This document shows positions 1 through 7,270 of a stretch of 64,000 nt of DNA, piece by piece. The notes beneath the pieces were generated by a model, which saw only the letters and a program-made list of their open reading frames with translations, was not told the origin of the DNA and did no database searches. Position 1 is the stretch's first letter, and every line of letters begins with the position of its first letter. The position numbers and the translations under genes are program-made. This stretch comes from an uncultured Pseudophaeobacter sp. (GTDB taxonomy: Bacteria > Pseudomonadota > Alphaproteobacteria > Rhodobacterales > Rhodobacteraceae), in contig CAJQNB010000059.1 of the NCBI GenBank assembly GCA_905479575.1, positions 1 through 64,000 on the forward strand. The letters are read 5' to 3'.

Positions 1-32
1 ACCAATTGCACCAATTGCACCAATTGCACCAA
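1..32. repeat. 9-bp tandem repeat at left edge
   Basis: Three perfect copies of ACCAATTGC (1-9, 10-18, 19-27) are followed by a partial ACCAA. The array runs off the left edge, so the true copy number is unknown. It ends about 14 bp before the glcD start codon and therefore lies in the glcD leader or promoter region. No function can be assigned. Confidence 0.85.
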
Positions 33-45
33 GTGGAGTCGCGCT

Positions 46-1494
46 ATGGAAATGCCTGTGCCGGATCAGTCGATCATTGCCCGTAAAGCGCGCATTGTCG
101 CGCGATTGCGATCGGTGTTGCCGCATGAGGCCGTGATCGAGGATGAGGTTGAGACGCGCGCTTATGAGTGTGATGCCTTGACGGCCTATCGTTGCCCGCC
201 GCTGGTTGCGGTGCTGCCATCCACTACGCAAGAAGTGTCTGACGTTCTCAAAATTTGCCATGAAGAGCGGGTACCTGTGGTGCCACGTGGCGCTGGAACC
301 TCGCTGGCGGGAGGGGCCTTGCCGACGGCGGATTCAGTGATCCTTGGCGTGGCGCGGATGAACGAGGTGCTGGACACGGATTACGATAACCGGGTGATCC
401 GGGTGCAATCCGGGCGCACCAACCTCAGCGTGTCCGGGGCGGTGGAGGAAGAAGAGTTTTTCTATGCCCCGGATCCGTCGAGCCAGCTGGCCTGCGCCAT
501 TGCCGGCAATATCGCCATGAACTCGGGCGGGGCGCATTGTCTGAAATATGGTGTGACCACCAATAACCTGCTGGGCGTAACCCTGGTGATGATGGATGGC
601 ACCGTGGTGGAGATCGGCGGCGCCCACCTGGATGCCGGCGGGCTGGACCTTCTGGGGGTGATCTGCGGCAGCGAAGGGCAGCTTGGTGTTGTGACCGAGG
701 CGACCCTGCGCATTCTGCGCAAACCTGAAGGCGCTCGTCCTGTGTTGATCGGCTATGACAGCAACGAAGTCGCGGGCGCCTGTGTCAGCGATATCATCAA
801 GGCAGGGGTTTTGCCGGTTGCGATCGAATTTATGGACCGCCCCTGCATCGAGGCCTGCGAGGCATTCGCCAAGGCTGGCTATCCGATGTGCGAGGCCTTG
901 CTGATTATCGAGGTTGAGGGCAGTGACGCGGAAATCGCCCATCAGTTGGAGCTGATTATCGAAATCGCCCGGACCCATAACCCGGTAGAACTGCGCGAGG
1001 CAGGGGACGCGGATCAGGCGGCCCGTATCTGGTTGGGGCGCAAATCGGCCTTTGGCGCCATGGGACAGATCAATGACTACATGTGCCTGGATGGGACCAT
1101 CCCTGTCGGCTCCTTGCCGCAGGTGCTGCGCCGGATTGGTGAGCTGTCACAGGAATACGGGCTGGACGTGGCCAATGTGTTCCACGCTGGTGACGGCAAT
1201 ATGCACCCGTTGATCCTGTTTGATGCCAACAAACCAGGGGATCTGGAGCTGTGTGAACAGTTTGGCGCTGAGGTGCTGAAACTCTGTGTGGATGTCGGCG
1301 GCTGCCTCACTGGGGAACATGGTGTTGGCATCGAGAAACGTGATTTGATGTTGTATCAATATGCGCCAGTGGATCTGGAGGCGCAGCTTTTGGTCAAGGA
1401 TGTCTTTGACCCCAAGTGGTTGCTGAACCCGGCAAAGGTTTTTCCGCTGTCGGTGACCGAGGGTCGTCGGGTGCCGGTTCTTGCGGCTGAGTGA
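46..1494 (+). CDS. glcD: Glycolate oxidase FAD-binding subunit GlcD
   Basis: 482-residue flavoprotein subunit that oxidises glycolate to glyoxylate and passes electrons to GlcF. The FAD (PCMH-type) binding motif PRGAGTSLAGG is at residues 80-90, and the C-terminal GEHGVGIEKRDLM motif of the FAD-oxidase C domain is near residue 425. Length matches the family (about 480-500). The ATG at 46 follows a GGAG at about 35. It is first in a glcD-glcE-glcF operon, all on the plus strand. Glycolate use fits a marine heterotroph feeding on algal exudates (inference). No GlcC regulator is visible; it may lie to the left of the window. Confidence 0.93.
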   Translation: MEMPVPDQSIIARKARIVARLRSVLPHEAVIEDEVETRAYECDALTAYRCPPLVAVLPSTTQEVSDVLKICHEERVPVVPRGAGTSLAGGALPTADSVILGVARMNEVLDTDYDNRVIRVQSGRTNLSVSGAVEEEEFFYAPDPSSQLACAIAGNIAMNSGGAHCLKYGVTTNNLLGVTLVMMDGTVVEIGGAHLDAGGLDLLGVICGSEGQLGVVTEATLRILRKPEGARPVLIGYDSNEVAGACVSDIIKAGVLPVAIEFMDRPCIEACEAFAKAGYPMCEALLIIEVEGSDAEIAHQLELIIEIARTHNPVELREAGDADQAARIWLGRKSAFGAMGQINDYMCLDGTIPVGSLPQVLRRIGELSQEYGLDVANVFHAGDGNMHPLILFDANKPGDLELCEQFGAEVLKLCVDVGGCLTGEHGVGIEKRDLMLYQYAPVDLEAQLLVKDVFDPKWLLNPAKVFPLSVTEGRRVPVLAAE

Positions 1495-1523
1495 CGGACG
1501 TTGCGTGAGGGAAGCTGTGTGAT

Positions 1524-1569
1524 GGGGGCTTTGCCCCCAAACCCCCAAGGTATTTTTGGAAAGATGAAA
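1524..1569 (+). repeat. Hairpin plus conserved spacer upstream of glcE
   Basis: GGGGGC-TTT-GCCCCC (1524-1538) is followed by AAACCCCCAAGG, a T-rich stretch and GGAAAGATGAAA. I recognise this layout (GC hairpin, C-run, TATTTTTGGAAAGATGAA) as common before genes in Rhodobacteraceae genomes, but only one copy is visible here. Its GGAAAG lies six bases before the ATG at 1570 and probably serves as the glcE ribosome-binding site. Confidence 0.55.
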
Positions 1570-2679
1570 ATGTATAATCCGCAGGATGAGGCTGAACTGG
1601 CTGAAGTGATTGCCGAGGCGCGTGCCCCTTTGTGTATTGAAGGCGGCGGTACGCGTGGTTTTGGCGGGGCGGGGGAGGTGCTGAGCACGTCTGGACTGAC
1701 AGGCATTGAACTCTATGAGCCCGGATCCCTTACCTTGGTGGCCAAGGCGGGAACGCCTGTGGCGGAAATCGAACAGATTTTGGCCGCAGAAGGGCAGCGT
1801 ATGGCCTTTGAGCCAATGGATATGCGCGGGGTGTTGGGTGCCAGTGGCGTGGCGACGATTGGGGGAGTCTTTGCCACCAACAGCTCGGGTCCGCGCCGCA
1901 TTCAGGGTGGGGCAGCGCGCGATTATCTATTGGGGGTGCGGTTTGTCGATGGCAGCGGTCAAGTGATCAAGAACGGTGGCCGGGTGATGAAAAATGTCAC
2001 CGGCTATGATCTGGTGAAGCTGATGGCGGGGGCGCATGGCACTCTTGGTGTGTTGAGCGAGCTGTCGCTGAAAGTGTTGCCTATTCCAGAGGCTGTTGTG
2101 TCTGTCAGTGTCGCCGTGGCTGACCTGACAGTGGCGGTGCGGGCGATGTCGGCGGCTTTGGGTTCTCCCTATGATGTGAGCGGTGCGGCCTATGACCCTG
2201 ATACCGGACTTGTCCATGTGCGGCTGGAAGGCTTTGCCCGCTCGGTCACGTATCGCCAGGAGAAACTGGCCACGGAACTGGCTGGTTTTGGTACGGTTGC
2301 GACCGACCCGGGCTCTGAGGTGCTGTGGCAGGGGATCCGCGATGTTGCCGGGTTCCACGGCCGGGTGGGAGATGTTTGGCGGATCTCGGTCCGACCGTCG
2401 GATGCGCCCCTGCTGGCGCCGATGTTGGAGGCGGAGGCGCTGCAGTTTGACTGGGGTGGTGGGTTGATTTGGGCCCTCTGTGACGCGGGTGCCGACCTGC
2501 GGGCCAGAATAGCGCAGGCAGGGGTCGCAGGCCATGCAACCCTGGTGCGCGGCAGTGCCGAAACAATGACCCGGTTGGGCCGCTTCCAGCCGCAGGTTGC
2601 CCCGCTGGAAGCGATCGCAAAAGGTCTGCGGCAGAGGTTTGACCCCAAAGGCCTGCTTAATCCGGGGGTGATGGGATGA
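1570..2679 (+). CDS. glcE: Glycolate oxidase subunit GlcE
   Basis: About 369 residues. It is the second, FAD-binding-like subunit of the glycolate oxidase complex. An N-terminal PCMH-type fold is seen from AELAEVIAEARAP through GGGTRGFGG, then GVLGASGVATIGGVFATNSS and NGGRVMKNVTGYDL, typical of GlcE. The C terminus ends RQRFDPKGLLNPG, the shared FAD-oxidase ending. The start at 1570 is chosen because GGAAAG lies six bases upstream. ATG 1564 and TTG 1501 are in frame, but the TTG would translate the repeat upstream. Its stop overlaps a small ORF start (ATGA). Confidence 0.9.
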   Translation: MYNPQDEAELAEVIAEARAPLCIEGGGTRGFGGAGEVLSTSGLTGIELYEPGSLTLVAKAGTPVAEIEQILAAEGQRMAFEPMDMRGVLGASGVATIGGVFATNSSGPRRIQGGAARDYLLGVRFVDGSGQVIKNGGRVMKNVTGYDLVKLMAGAHGTLGVLSELSLKVLPIPEAVVSVSVAVADLTVAVRAMSAALGSPYDVSGAAYDPDTGLVHVRLEGFARSVTYRQEKLATELAGFGTVATDPGSEVLWQGIRDVAGFHGRVGDVWRISVRPSDAPLLAPMLEAEALQFDWGGGLIWALCDAGADLRARIAQAGVAGHATLVRGSAETMTRLGRFQPQVAPLEAIAKGLRQRFDPKGLLNPGVMG

Positions 2680-2786
2680 TTTTGTCGGATAAGCGTCGAC
2701 AGGCAAAGCGCTGGGGAGCTTTCTTGCTCAATTTGCTCGCTACTGTGCGCTCACCGCGCCCTGAAGAACTGCCGCAGGAGGTCTGA
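2676..2786 (+). CDS. Possible coupled 36-residue small ORF in glc operon
   Basis: The ATG overlaps the glcE stop as ATGA, and the TGA stop ends one base before the glcF ATG. This frame encodes a basic 36-residue peptide beginning MILSDKRRQAKRWGAFLLNL. The glcF ribosome-binding site (GCAGGAGGT) lies inside its last codons. The geometry is what translational coupling from glcE to glcF would use. I recognise no family, and it may be only a leader-type coupling ORF or chance. It covers what would otherwise be a 108-bp gap. Confidence 0.35.
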   Translation: MILSDKRRQAKRWGAFLLNLLATVRSPRPEELPQEV

Positions 2787-2787
2787 T

Positions 2788-4110
2788 ATGCAGACAAATT
2801 TCACCAAAGAACAACTGCAGGACGCGGGGACGCAACGTGCCAATGAAATCCTGCGCGCCTGCGTGCACTGCGGCTTTTGTACCGCGACCTGTCCGACTTA
2901 TCAGGTGCTGGGCGATGAGCTCGACAGCCCGCGCGGCCGGATCTATCTGATCAAGGACATGCTGGAGAACAACCGGGTGCCGGATGCCAAGACGGTCAAA
3001 CATATCGACCGGTGTCTCAGCTGTCTGGCCTGTATGACCACCTGCCCGTCGGGCGTGCATTACATGCATCTGGTGGATCACGCCCGCGCCTATATCGACA
3101 AAAATTACCAACGCCCCGTGATGGACCGCCTGTTGCGGGCTGTTCTGGCGCGGATTCTGCCCTATCCGGGGCGGTTCCGTCTGGCCCTGTTGGGAGCGAA
3201 GATGGCGCGCCCGTTCAAAGGCCTGGTGCCGGATGCGCGGCTCAGGGCGATGTTGGAGATGGCGCCAAAGCAAATCCCGCCGGTCAGTCGCAATGATGAC
3301 CCGCAGAGCTTTGCGGCGGAGGCGCCACAGAAGAAACGGGTGGCGCTGATGACCGGCTGTGCGCAAAAGGCGCTGAACACCGATATCAATGATGCCACCA
3401 TCCGGCTGCTGACCCGATTGGGTTGCGAGGTTGTGGTGGCGGAAGGCGCGGGCTGCTGTGGTGCGTTGACCCATCACATGGGGCGCGAGACCGAAAGCCA
3501 CGCCACCGCTGCCAAGAATATCCGTGCCTGGAGCGCCGAGATTGATGGCAAAGGGCTGGATGCCATTGTCATCAACACTTCGGGTTGCGGCACCACGGTC
3601 AAGGACTATGGCCATATGTTCCGCAATGATCCCCTGGCTGCGGATGCGGCGCGTGTTTCTGAACGCTGTCTGGATATCTCGGAGCTGTTGATGCAGTTGG
3701 ATCTCCCCGTCGGGGCTGACAAAGAGCTGACGGTTGCCTATCATGCGGCCTGTTCCTTGCAGCATGGTCAACAGATCAAAAGCCACCCCAAGACCCTGTT
3801 GAAACGCGCCGGGTTCAAGGTGGTGGAGCCCGCCGACAGCCATCTGTGCTGCGGCTCGGCAGGGACCTATAACCTGATGCAGCCGGAAATCTCGGGGCAG
3901 TTGAAGGCGCGCAAGGTCAAAACCCTAGAGGCCAAATCCCCGGATCTGATTGCTGCAGGCAATATCGGCTGCATGATGCAGATAGGATCCGCGACCGAAG
4001 TGCCTATCCTGCATACGGTTGAGCTGCTGGACTGGGCTACGGGTGGGCCAATACCCCCTGCCATGGCGGGGGGATCTCAGCGCGCAAATGAGGTGCCGAT
4101 CCTGCGCTGA
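2788..4110 (+). CDS. glcF: Glycolate oxidase iron-sulfur subunit GlcF
   Basis: 440 residues. It transfers electrons from the GlcD/GlcE flavins to the quinone pool at the inner membrane. Two 4Fe-4S ferredoxin motifs are seen: Cys25, 28, 31, 35 (CVHCGFCTATCP) and Cys76, 79, 82, 86 (CLSCLACMTTCP). Two C-terminal CCG domains follow (GAGCCGAL and HLCCGSAGTYN). Length fits the family. A strong GCAGGAGGT precedes the ATG. It is last in the operon. The final residues after TGGPIPPAMAGG look like a loosely conserved tail. Confidence 0.94.
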   Translation: MQTNFTKEQLQDAGTQRANEILRACVHCGFCTATCPTYQVLGDELDSPRGRIYLIKDMLENNRVPDAKTVKHIDRCLSCLACMTTCPSGVHYMHLVDHARAYIDKNYQRPVMDRLLRAVLARILPYPGRFRLALLGAKMARPFKGLVPDARLRAMLEMAPKQIPPVSRNDDPQSFAAEAPQKKRVALMTGCAQKALNTDINDATIRLLTRLGCEVVVAEGAGCCGALTHHMGRETESHATAAKNIRAWSAEIDGKGLDAIVINTSGCGTTVKDYGHMFRNDPLAADAARVSERCLDISELLMQLDLPVGADKELTVAYHAACSLQHGQQIKSHPKTLLKRAGFKVVEPADSHLCCGSAGTYNLMQPEISGQLKARKVKTLEAKSPDLIAAGNIGCMMQIGSATEVPILHTVELLDWATGGPIPPAMAGGSQRANEVPILR

Positions 4111-4242
4111 GCCTTAGTTGATGCTACAGCCCTGATAGCGGCGTGCAGTTTTTTCCCTTTGGGGCTGTCTTTCCTGTGGCGTTGCCGTATTTTTGCCGAA
4201 GCTTGCAGGTAAACATGCCAGCAACCGGGTGAGGAGACTGAT

Positions 4243-5082
4243 GTGCTGGGTTTGCGTTTCATTGGACAGGGCTTCGCCGGGCTGTTCGGCCTTATAGGGC
4301 TTTTTCCGGTGATGGCACAGGCGGCTGACAGCCGCCTGCAGCGTATGGAGACCTCTGATGCCGGGCGCGGCTGGGAGGCCGTGGGGCGGTTGGATGTCGA
4401 TGGCGAAGGCTTCTGCACCGGGGCGCTGATCGCACCGGATCTGGTGCTGACGGCAGCGCATTGTCTGTATGATGCCCGCAGCGGCGTCCGTATCCAGCCA
4501 AAAACGATTGAATTCCTGGCGGGCTGGCGCAATGGCCGTGCCTCGGCCTACCGGACTGTCACCCGGGCTGTGGTACATCCCGACTATATCTTTGACGGAG
4601 AGGTCTCGACCGACCGGGTGCGCAGGGATATTGCCTTGTTGCAATTGCAACGGCCGATCCGCAATACCACCGTTATTCCGTTTCAGACCGACAACCGCCC
4701 GCGCAAAGGTGCGGATGTGGGGGTTGTGTCTTATGCCCATGACCGCTCAGAAGCGCCGTCAATCCAAGAGCTGTGTTCGGTGATGGCGCGTCAGGAGGGG
4801 GTTCTGATTATGTCCTGTGACGTTGATTTTGGCTCGTCCGGGGCGCCGGTGTTTTCATTTTCCGGGGGCAAGCCGCGTATTGTTTCTGTGGTTTCGGCCA
4901 AGGCCGAAGTTGACGGCAAGCGGGTGTCCCTGGGGGCGGATCTCGCCAAAGAGCTGCAGATCCTGCGGGCGCAGCTCACCAGTACGCGCATTGGCAGCCG
5001 CATGCCCGAAGGCGTGGGCAGGGTCCAGGTTGGCGGTGCCCGTTCGTCAGGTGGAGCCAAATTTGTGCGTCCCGGCGGCTAA
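4243..5082 (+). CDS. Exported trypsin-like serine protease (S1 family)
   Basis: 279 residues from a GTG start preceded by GAGGAG. The N terminus (MLGLRFIGQG, hydrophobic to about residue 24, then MAQA-AD) is a Sec signal peptide, so the product is periplasmic or secreted. The catalytic triad is visible: His73 in LTAAHC, Asp129 in RRDIALLQL, Ser199 in DFGSSGAPVF. The serine motif is GSSGAP instead of classical GDSGGP, as in glutamyl-endopeptidase-like bacterial S1 members. It sits alone between glcF and hsp20. Substrate unknown. Confidence 0.82.
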   Translation: MLGLRFIGQGFAGLFGLIGLFPVMAQAADSRLQRMETSDAGRGWEAVGRLDVDGEGFCTGALIAPDLVLTAAHCLYDARSGVRIQPKTIEFLAGWRNGRASAYRTVTRAVVHPDYIFDGEVSTDRVRRDIALLQLQRPIRNTTVIPFQTDNRPRKGADVGVVSYAHDRSEAPSIQELCSVMARQEGVLIMSCDVDFGSSGAPVFSFSGGKPRIVSVVSAKAEVDGKRVSLGADLAKELQILRAQLTSTRIGSRMPEGVGRVQVGGARSSGGAKFVRPGG

Positions 5083-5126
5083 ACCCATTGTCGCGCGCGC
5101 CGTGCAGTGAGGCTGTGCTGGCGGGG

Positions 5127-5154
5127 CTTGAAATCAGATAGCGCGTGCATATTT
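5127..5154 (+). promoter_or_regulatory. Candidate heat-shock (RpoH) promoter for hsp20
   Basis: CTTGAAA (5127-5133), a 14-base spacer and CATATTT (5148-5154) match the general sigma-32 layout of a CTTGAAA -35 box and an AT-rich -10 box. It lies about 98 bp before the hsp20 start codon, giving a predicted leader of roughly 90 nt. Confidence 0.5.
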
Positions 5155-5160
5155 CATGTT

Positions 5161-5252
5161 TTGTCGGGGTCGCCGGTTACCGGGGCCCAGATGTCCACCG
5201 CCTGTCCCATCCGGGAGGGCACAAGAATGTCGCTCATATTCGAGGATAAAAC
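5161..5252 (+). promoter_or_regulatory. ROSE-like RNA thermometer in hsp20 leader
   Basis: The final hairpin pairs 5228-5235 (TGTCGCTC) with 5242-5248 (GAGGATA), with a single bulged G at 5232 and a six-base loop. The pairing buries the AGGA ribosome-binding site (5243-5246). The anti-SD strand reads UCGCU, matching the UYGCU signature of ROSE elements that control alphaproteobacterial small heat-shock genes. Upstream there is a CCGG-TTA-CCGG hairpin and an imperfect TGTCCC/GGGCACA pairing, giving a multi-stem leader. The exact 5' end is inferred from the candidate promoter. Confidence 0.5.
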
Positions 5253-5723
5253 ATGCGTAGATTTGACTTTGCACCACTCAACCGTGCAACTATTGGTTTT
5301 GACCAGATCGCTGATCTGATGGACCGCGCCCTGAGCAATGACGTCGGTCAGCCTAGCTACCCCCCTTACAATATCGAAAAAACCGCTGCTGACAGCTATC
5401 GGATTTCCATCGCGGTCGCAGGGTTCAGCGGAGAAGACCTGACCGTTGAGGTCAAGGAAAACGCCCTGGTGGTTTCTGCCGGAAAGGCGGATGAGGCCGA
5501 GGGCCGCAGCTTTTTGCACCGGGGCATCGCCACCCGTGCCTTTGAGCGCCAGTTTACCCTCGCGGATCACGTCCGGGTCACTGGCGCCAGCCACGCTGAT
5601 GGCATGCTGCATATCGATCTGCACCGCGAGGTGCCCGAAGCGCTAAAGCCACGCCGGATTGAGATCAGCTCGACCGGGCCGCAGCGGACCGCGATTGAGT
5701 CTGACGCGCAGCCGATCAACTAA
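5253..5723 (+). CDS. Small heat-shock protein, Hsp20/IbpA family
   Basis: 156-residue ATP-independent holdase chaperone of the cytoplasm. An alpha-crystallin domain spans roughly residues 36-140, with PYNIEKTAADSYRISIAVAGF at its start and ENALVVSAGK and the FERQFTLADHV strand typical of IbpA-like proteins. The N terminus MRRFDFAPLNRATIGFD is also IbpA-like. The ATG at 5253 lies seven bases after GAGGA. The leader carries a candidate RpoH promoter and a hairpin masking the ribosome-binding site, suggesting double heat control (inference). It is followed by a terminator-like hairpin, so it is probably monocistronic. Confidence 0.92.
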   Translation: MRRFDFAPLNRATIGFDQIADLMDRALSNDVGQPSYPPYNIEKTAADSYRISIAVAGFSGEDLTVEVKENALVVSAGKADEAEGRSFLHRGIATRAFERQFTLADHVRVTGASHADGMLHIDLHREVPEALKPRRIEISSTGPQRTAIESDAQPIN

Positions 5724-5782
5724 GGTCAGCCCCCTAACTTCTTTCTGTTCAAGGCTTTCTCCAGGGAGCCTGGATGGAATGA

Positions 5783-5820
5783 CCATAGCCCCGGGCCGCA
5801 GATGTGGCTTGGGGCTATGG
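5783..5820 (+). terminator. Terminator-like hairpin after hsp20
   Basis: CCATAGCCCC (5783-5792) pairs perfectly with GGGGCTATGG (5811-5820) around an 18-base loop, 60 bp after the hsp20 stop. Only a weak T-rich stretch (gttattt) follows, so termination is plausible but not certain. Confidence 0.5.
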
Positions 5821-5855
5821 GCGTTATTTGGTCGCGTTAGTAAAGACTCCAAATT

Positions 5856-5897
5856 ACTTACCATTCGGTAGGTATTCCTGCTTACCGAATGGTAAGT
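5856..5897. promoter_or_regulatory. Double TetR-type operator upstream of tetR gene
   Basis: ACTTACCATTCGGTA (5856-5870) and TACCGAATGGTAAGT (5883-5897) form a perfect 15-bp inverted repeat with a 12-base spacer. Each arm is itself a near-palindrome (TACC-N4-GGTA), so the site could hold two TetR dimers. It ends about 48 bp before the tetR start, which suggests autoregulation. Confidence 0.65.
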
Positions 5898-5944
5898 TTT
5901 GCGAGGCTGTGCTAGGCTAGAGCCACCTAACCAGAGGCCTGCCC

Positions 5945-6550
5945 ATGTCATCTGCACAGCACACACAAAGCGAGCTGTTGCACGCCGCCAGACGCCACTT
6001 TGCTGAACGGGGGTATCAAGGCGCCAGCCTGGCCCGGATCTCCTCGGAGTCGGGGGTTTCCAAACAGGCCTTGCTGCATCATTTCGAAACCAAGGATCAG
6101 CTCTATCGCGCGGTTCTGGATCAGTTGAACCAAGAGCTGGTGCAGCTGCTTTTTGCCGCGATGGAAGAGACAGAACAGGCTGAACTGCAGATTGAGAGGG
6201 TCTTTGTGGCCCTGTCAGGGTTCTTCCTGAAGCAGCGCTCAGCCCCGGCTTTGCTGATAGGGGTTTTGATTGATGGACCGGGCCAGGCCGCAGTTGCGGA
6301 TGACCTGCGCCCGCCGGTGCAGGATTTCTTGGAGCCGCTGGCTGCTTTGATCCAGGCCACAGAGCGCTGGCGGGACGCTGGCTTTGCTGCGGCATTGTCG
6401 ATTGCCATGGAGCTATTGGGGGTTGTCTGCCTTTTGCCTGCGGCGCGGTGCAACCTGTCATATCGTTTTGGTAAGGATCCAGTGGACCAAGGCGCAGGCC
6501 TTGCCCCCGCCCATACGCGCGATCTGGTTCGAAGCGTGGTAAGGCGATGA
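5945..6550 (+). CDS. TetR/AcrR family transcriptional regulator
   Basis: 201 residues. The N-terminal DNA-binding domain (about residues 9-57) has the helix-turn-helix ISSESGVSKQALLHHFETKDQLYRAVL, the classical TetR pattern with a YxHF-like end. The C-terminal ligand domain is divergent. A 15-bp inverted repeat stands directly upstream, indicating autoregulation. No transporter or enzyme is adjacent on the same operator, so the regulated target and ligand cannot be told from context. The globin gene starts 180 bp downstream on the same strand and could be cotranscribed. Confidence 0.85.
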   Translation: MSSAQHTQSELLHAARRHFAERGYQGASLARISSESGVSKQALLHHFETKDQLYRAVLDQLNQELVQLLFAAMEETEQAELQIERVFVALSGFFLKQRSAPALLIGVLIDGPGQAAVADDLRPPVQDFLEPLAALIQATERWRDAGFAAALSIAMELLGVVCLLPAARCNLSYRFGKDPVDQGAGLAPAHTRDLVRSVVRR

Positions 6551-6730
6551 TAGATAGGGGCTAAACAGGTCGGTGCGACGCGACAGACCTGCCAGGGGCA
6601 ATTGTGCTGCTTATTTGTCGACCCCCATGCAGTCATGCAACGTTGAATTGATTTTAGTTTTGTCTCTTGCTCAACAGGTTCTATAAACGTGCAGGAAAAA
6701 GTAATGTTTGTGTAAATAGGGGGGGCCGAA

Positions 6731-7162
6731 ATGGAGGGGAATGACGTCAAAGAGATGCAGTCCAGTTTTTCCTTGATCTACGCGAGAAAGGCAGAACTGG
6801 CGGAGCGGTTTTACGTCCACCTTTTTGAGCTTTTGCCTGAAGTGGAACCCCTGTTCGGCGGTGACTTTGCCAAACAGAAGGAAATGTTTTCTGCCATGTT
6901 GACCTATTGCCTCAAAGGAGTGGCCAACAACCAGAGCATGACCCATGCGCGCGACAGCCTGTCGTTGACACACGGGCGCTACAACCTTGGTCGCCAGGAA
7001 ACGGCTTTGGCTGGTAAAGCTGTGATGGCGGCGTTGGAGGATGTCCTGGGCAATGATCTTACGCGGGAACAGGTCAGTGTTTGGGAGCAAGCCATTGCCG
7101 GGGTAATGGATCTACTTCATGCAGAACCCGAACTCGAACCCGATGCTGGGCGCCAACCCTGA
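6731..7162 (+). CDS. Stand-alone globin
   Basis: 143-residue single-domain globin, resembling the haem domain of flavohaemoglobins but without the reductase part. Key stretches are FYVHLFELLPEVEPLFGGDF (B to CD region), MLTYCLKGVANN (E helix) and SLTHGRYNLG, where His81 is the likely proximal (F8) haem ligand. The C-terminal EVLGDALT-like segment is AALEDVLGNDLT. The ATG follows a G-rich stretch in place of a clean ribosome-binding site. It probably binds O2 or NO (family knowledge); the role here is not shown by context. Confidence 0.75.
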   Translation: MEGNDVKEMQSSFSLIYARKAELAERFYVHLFELLPEVEPLFGGDFAKQKEMFSAMLTYCLKGVANNQSMTHARDSLSLTHGRYNLGRQETALAGKAVMAALEDVLGNDLTREQVSVWEQAIAGVMDLLHAEPELEPDAGRQP

Positions 7163-7270
7163 ACCGATGTTTGGGTCCTGACTGAGTACAAGAGGCAGGC
7201 GACGGGGTGCGCTCCTGCCACACTGTGGGCCCCAATAGACATCAGGGCCCAGAACGGTCTTTTAGTGATG

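Noticed and set aside
1-32. CRISPR array
   Set aside because: The 9-bp units are contiguous with no spacers, so this is a simple tandem repeat.
2740-3843. Long open frame antisense to glcF (minus strand)
   Set aside because: It lies wholly opposite a clear Fe-S subunit gene, its product is His/Arg/Gln-rich without any known motif, and long antisense frames are expected in GC-rich codon usage.
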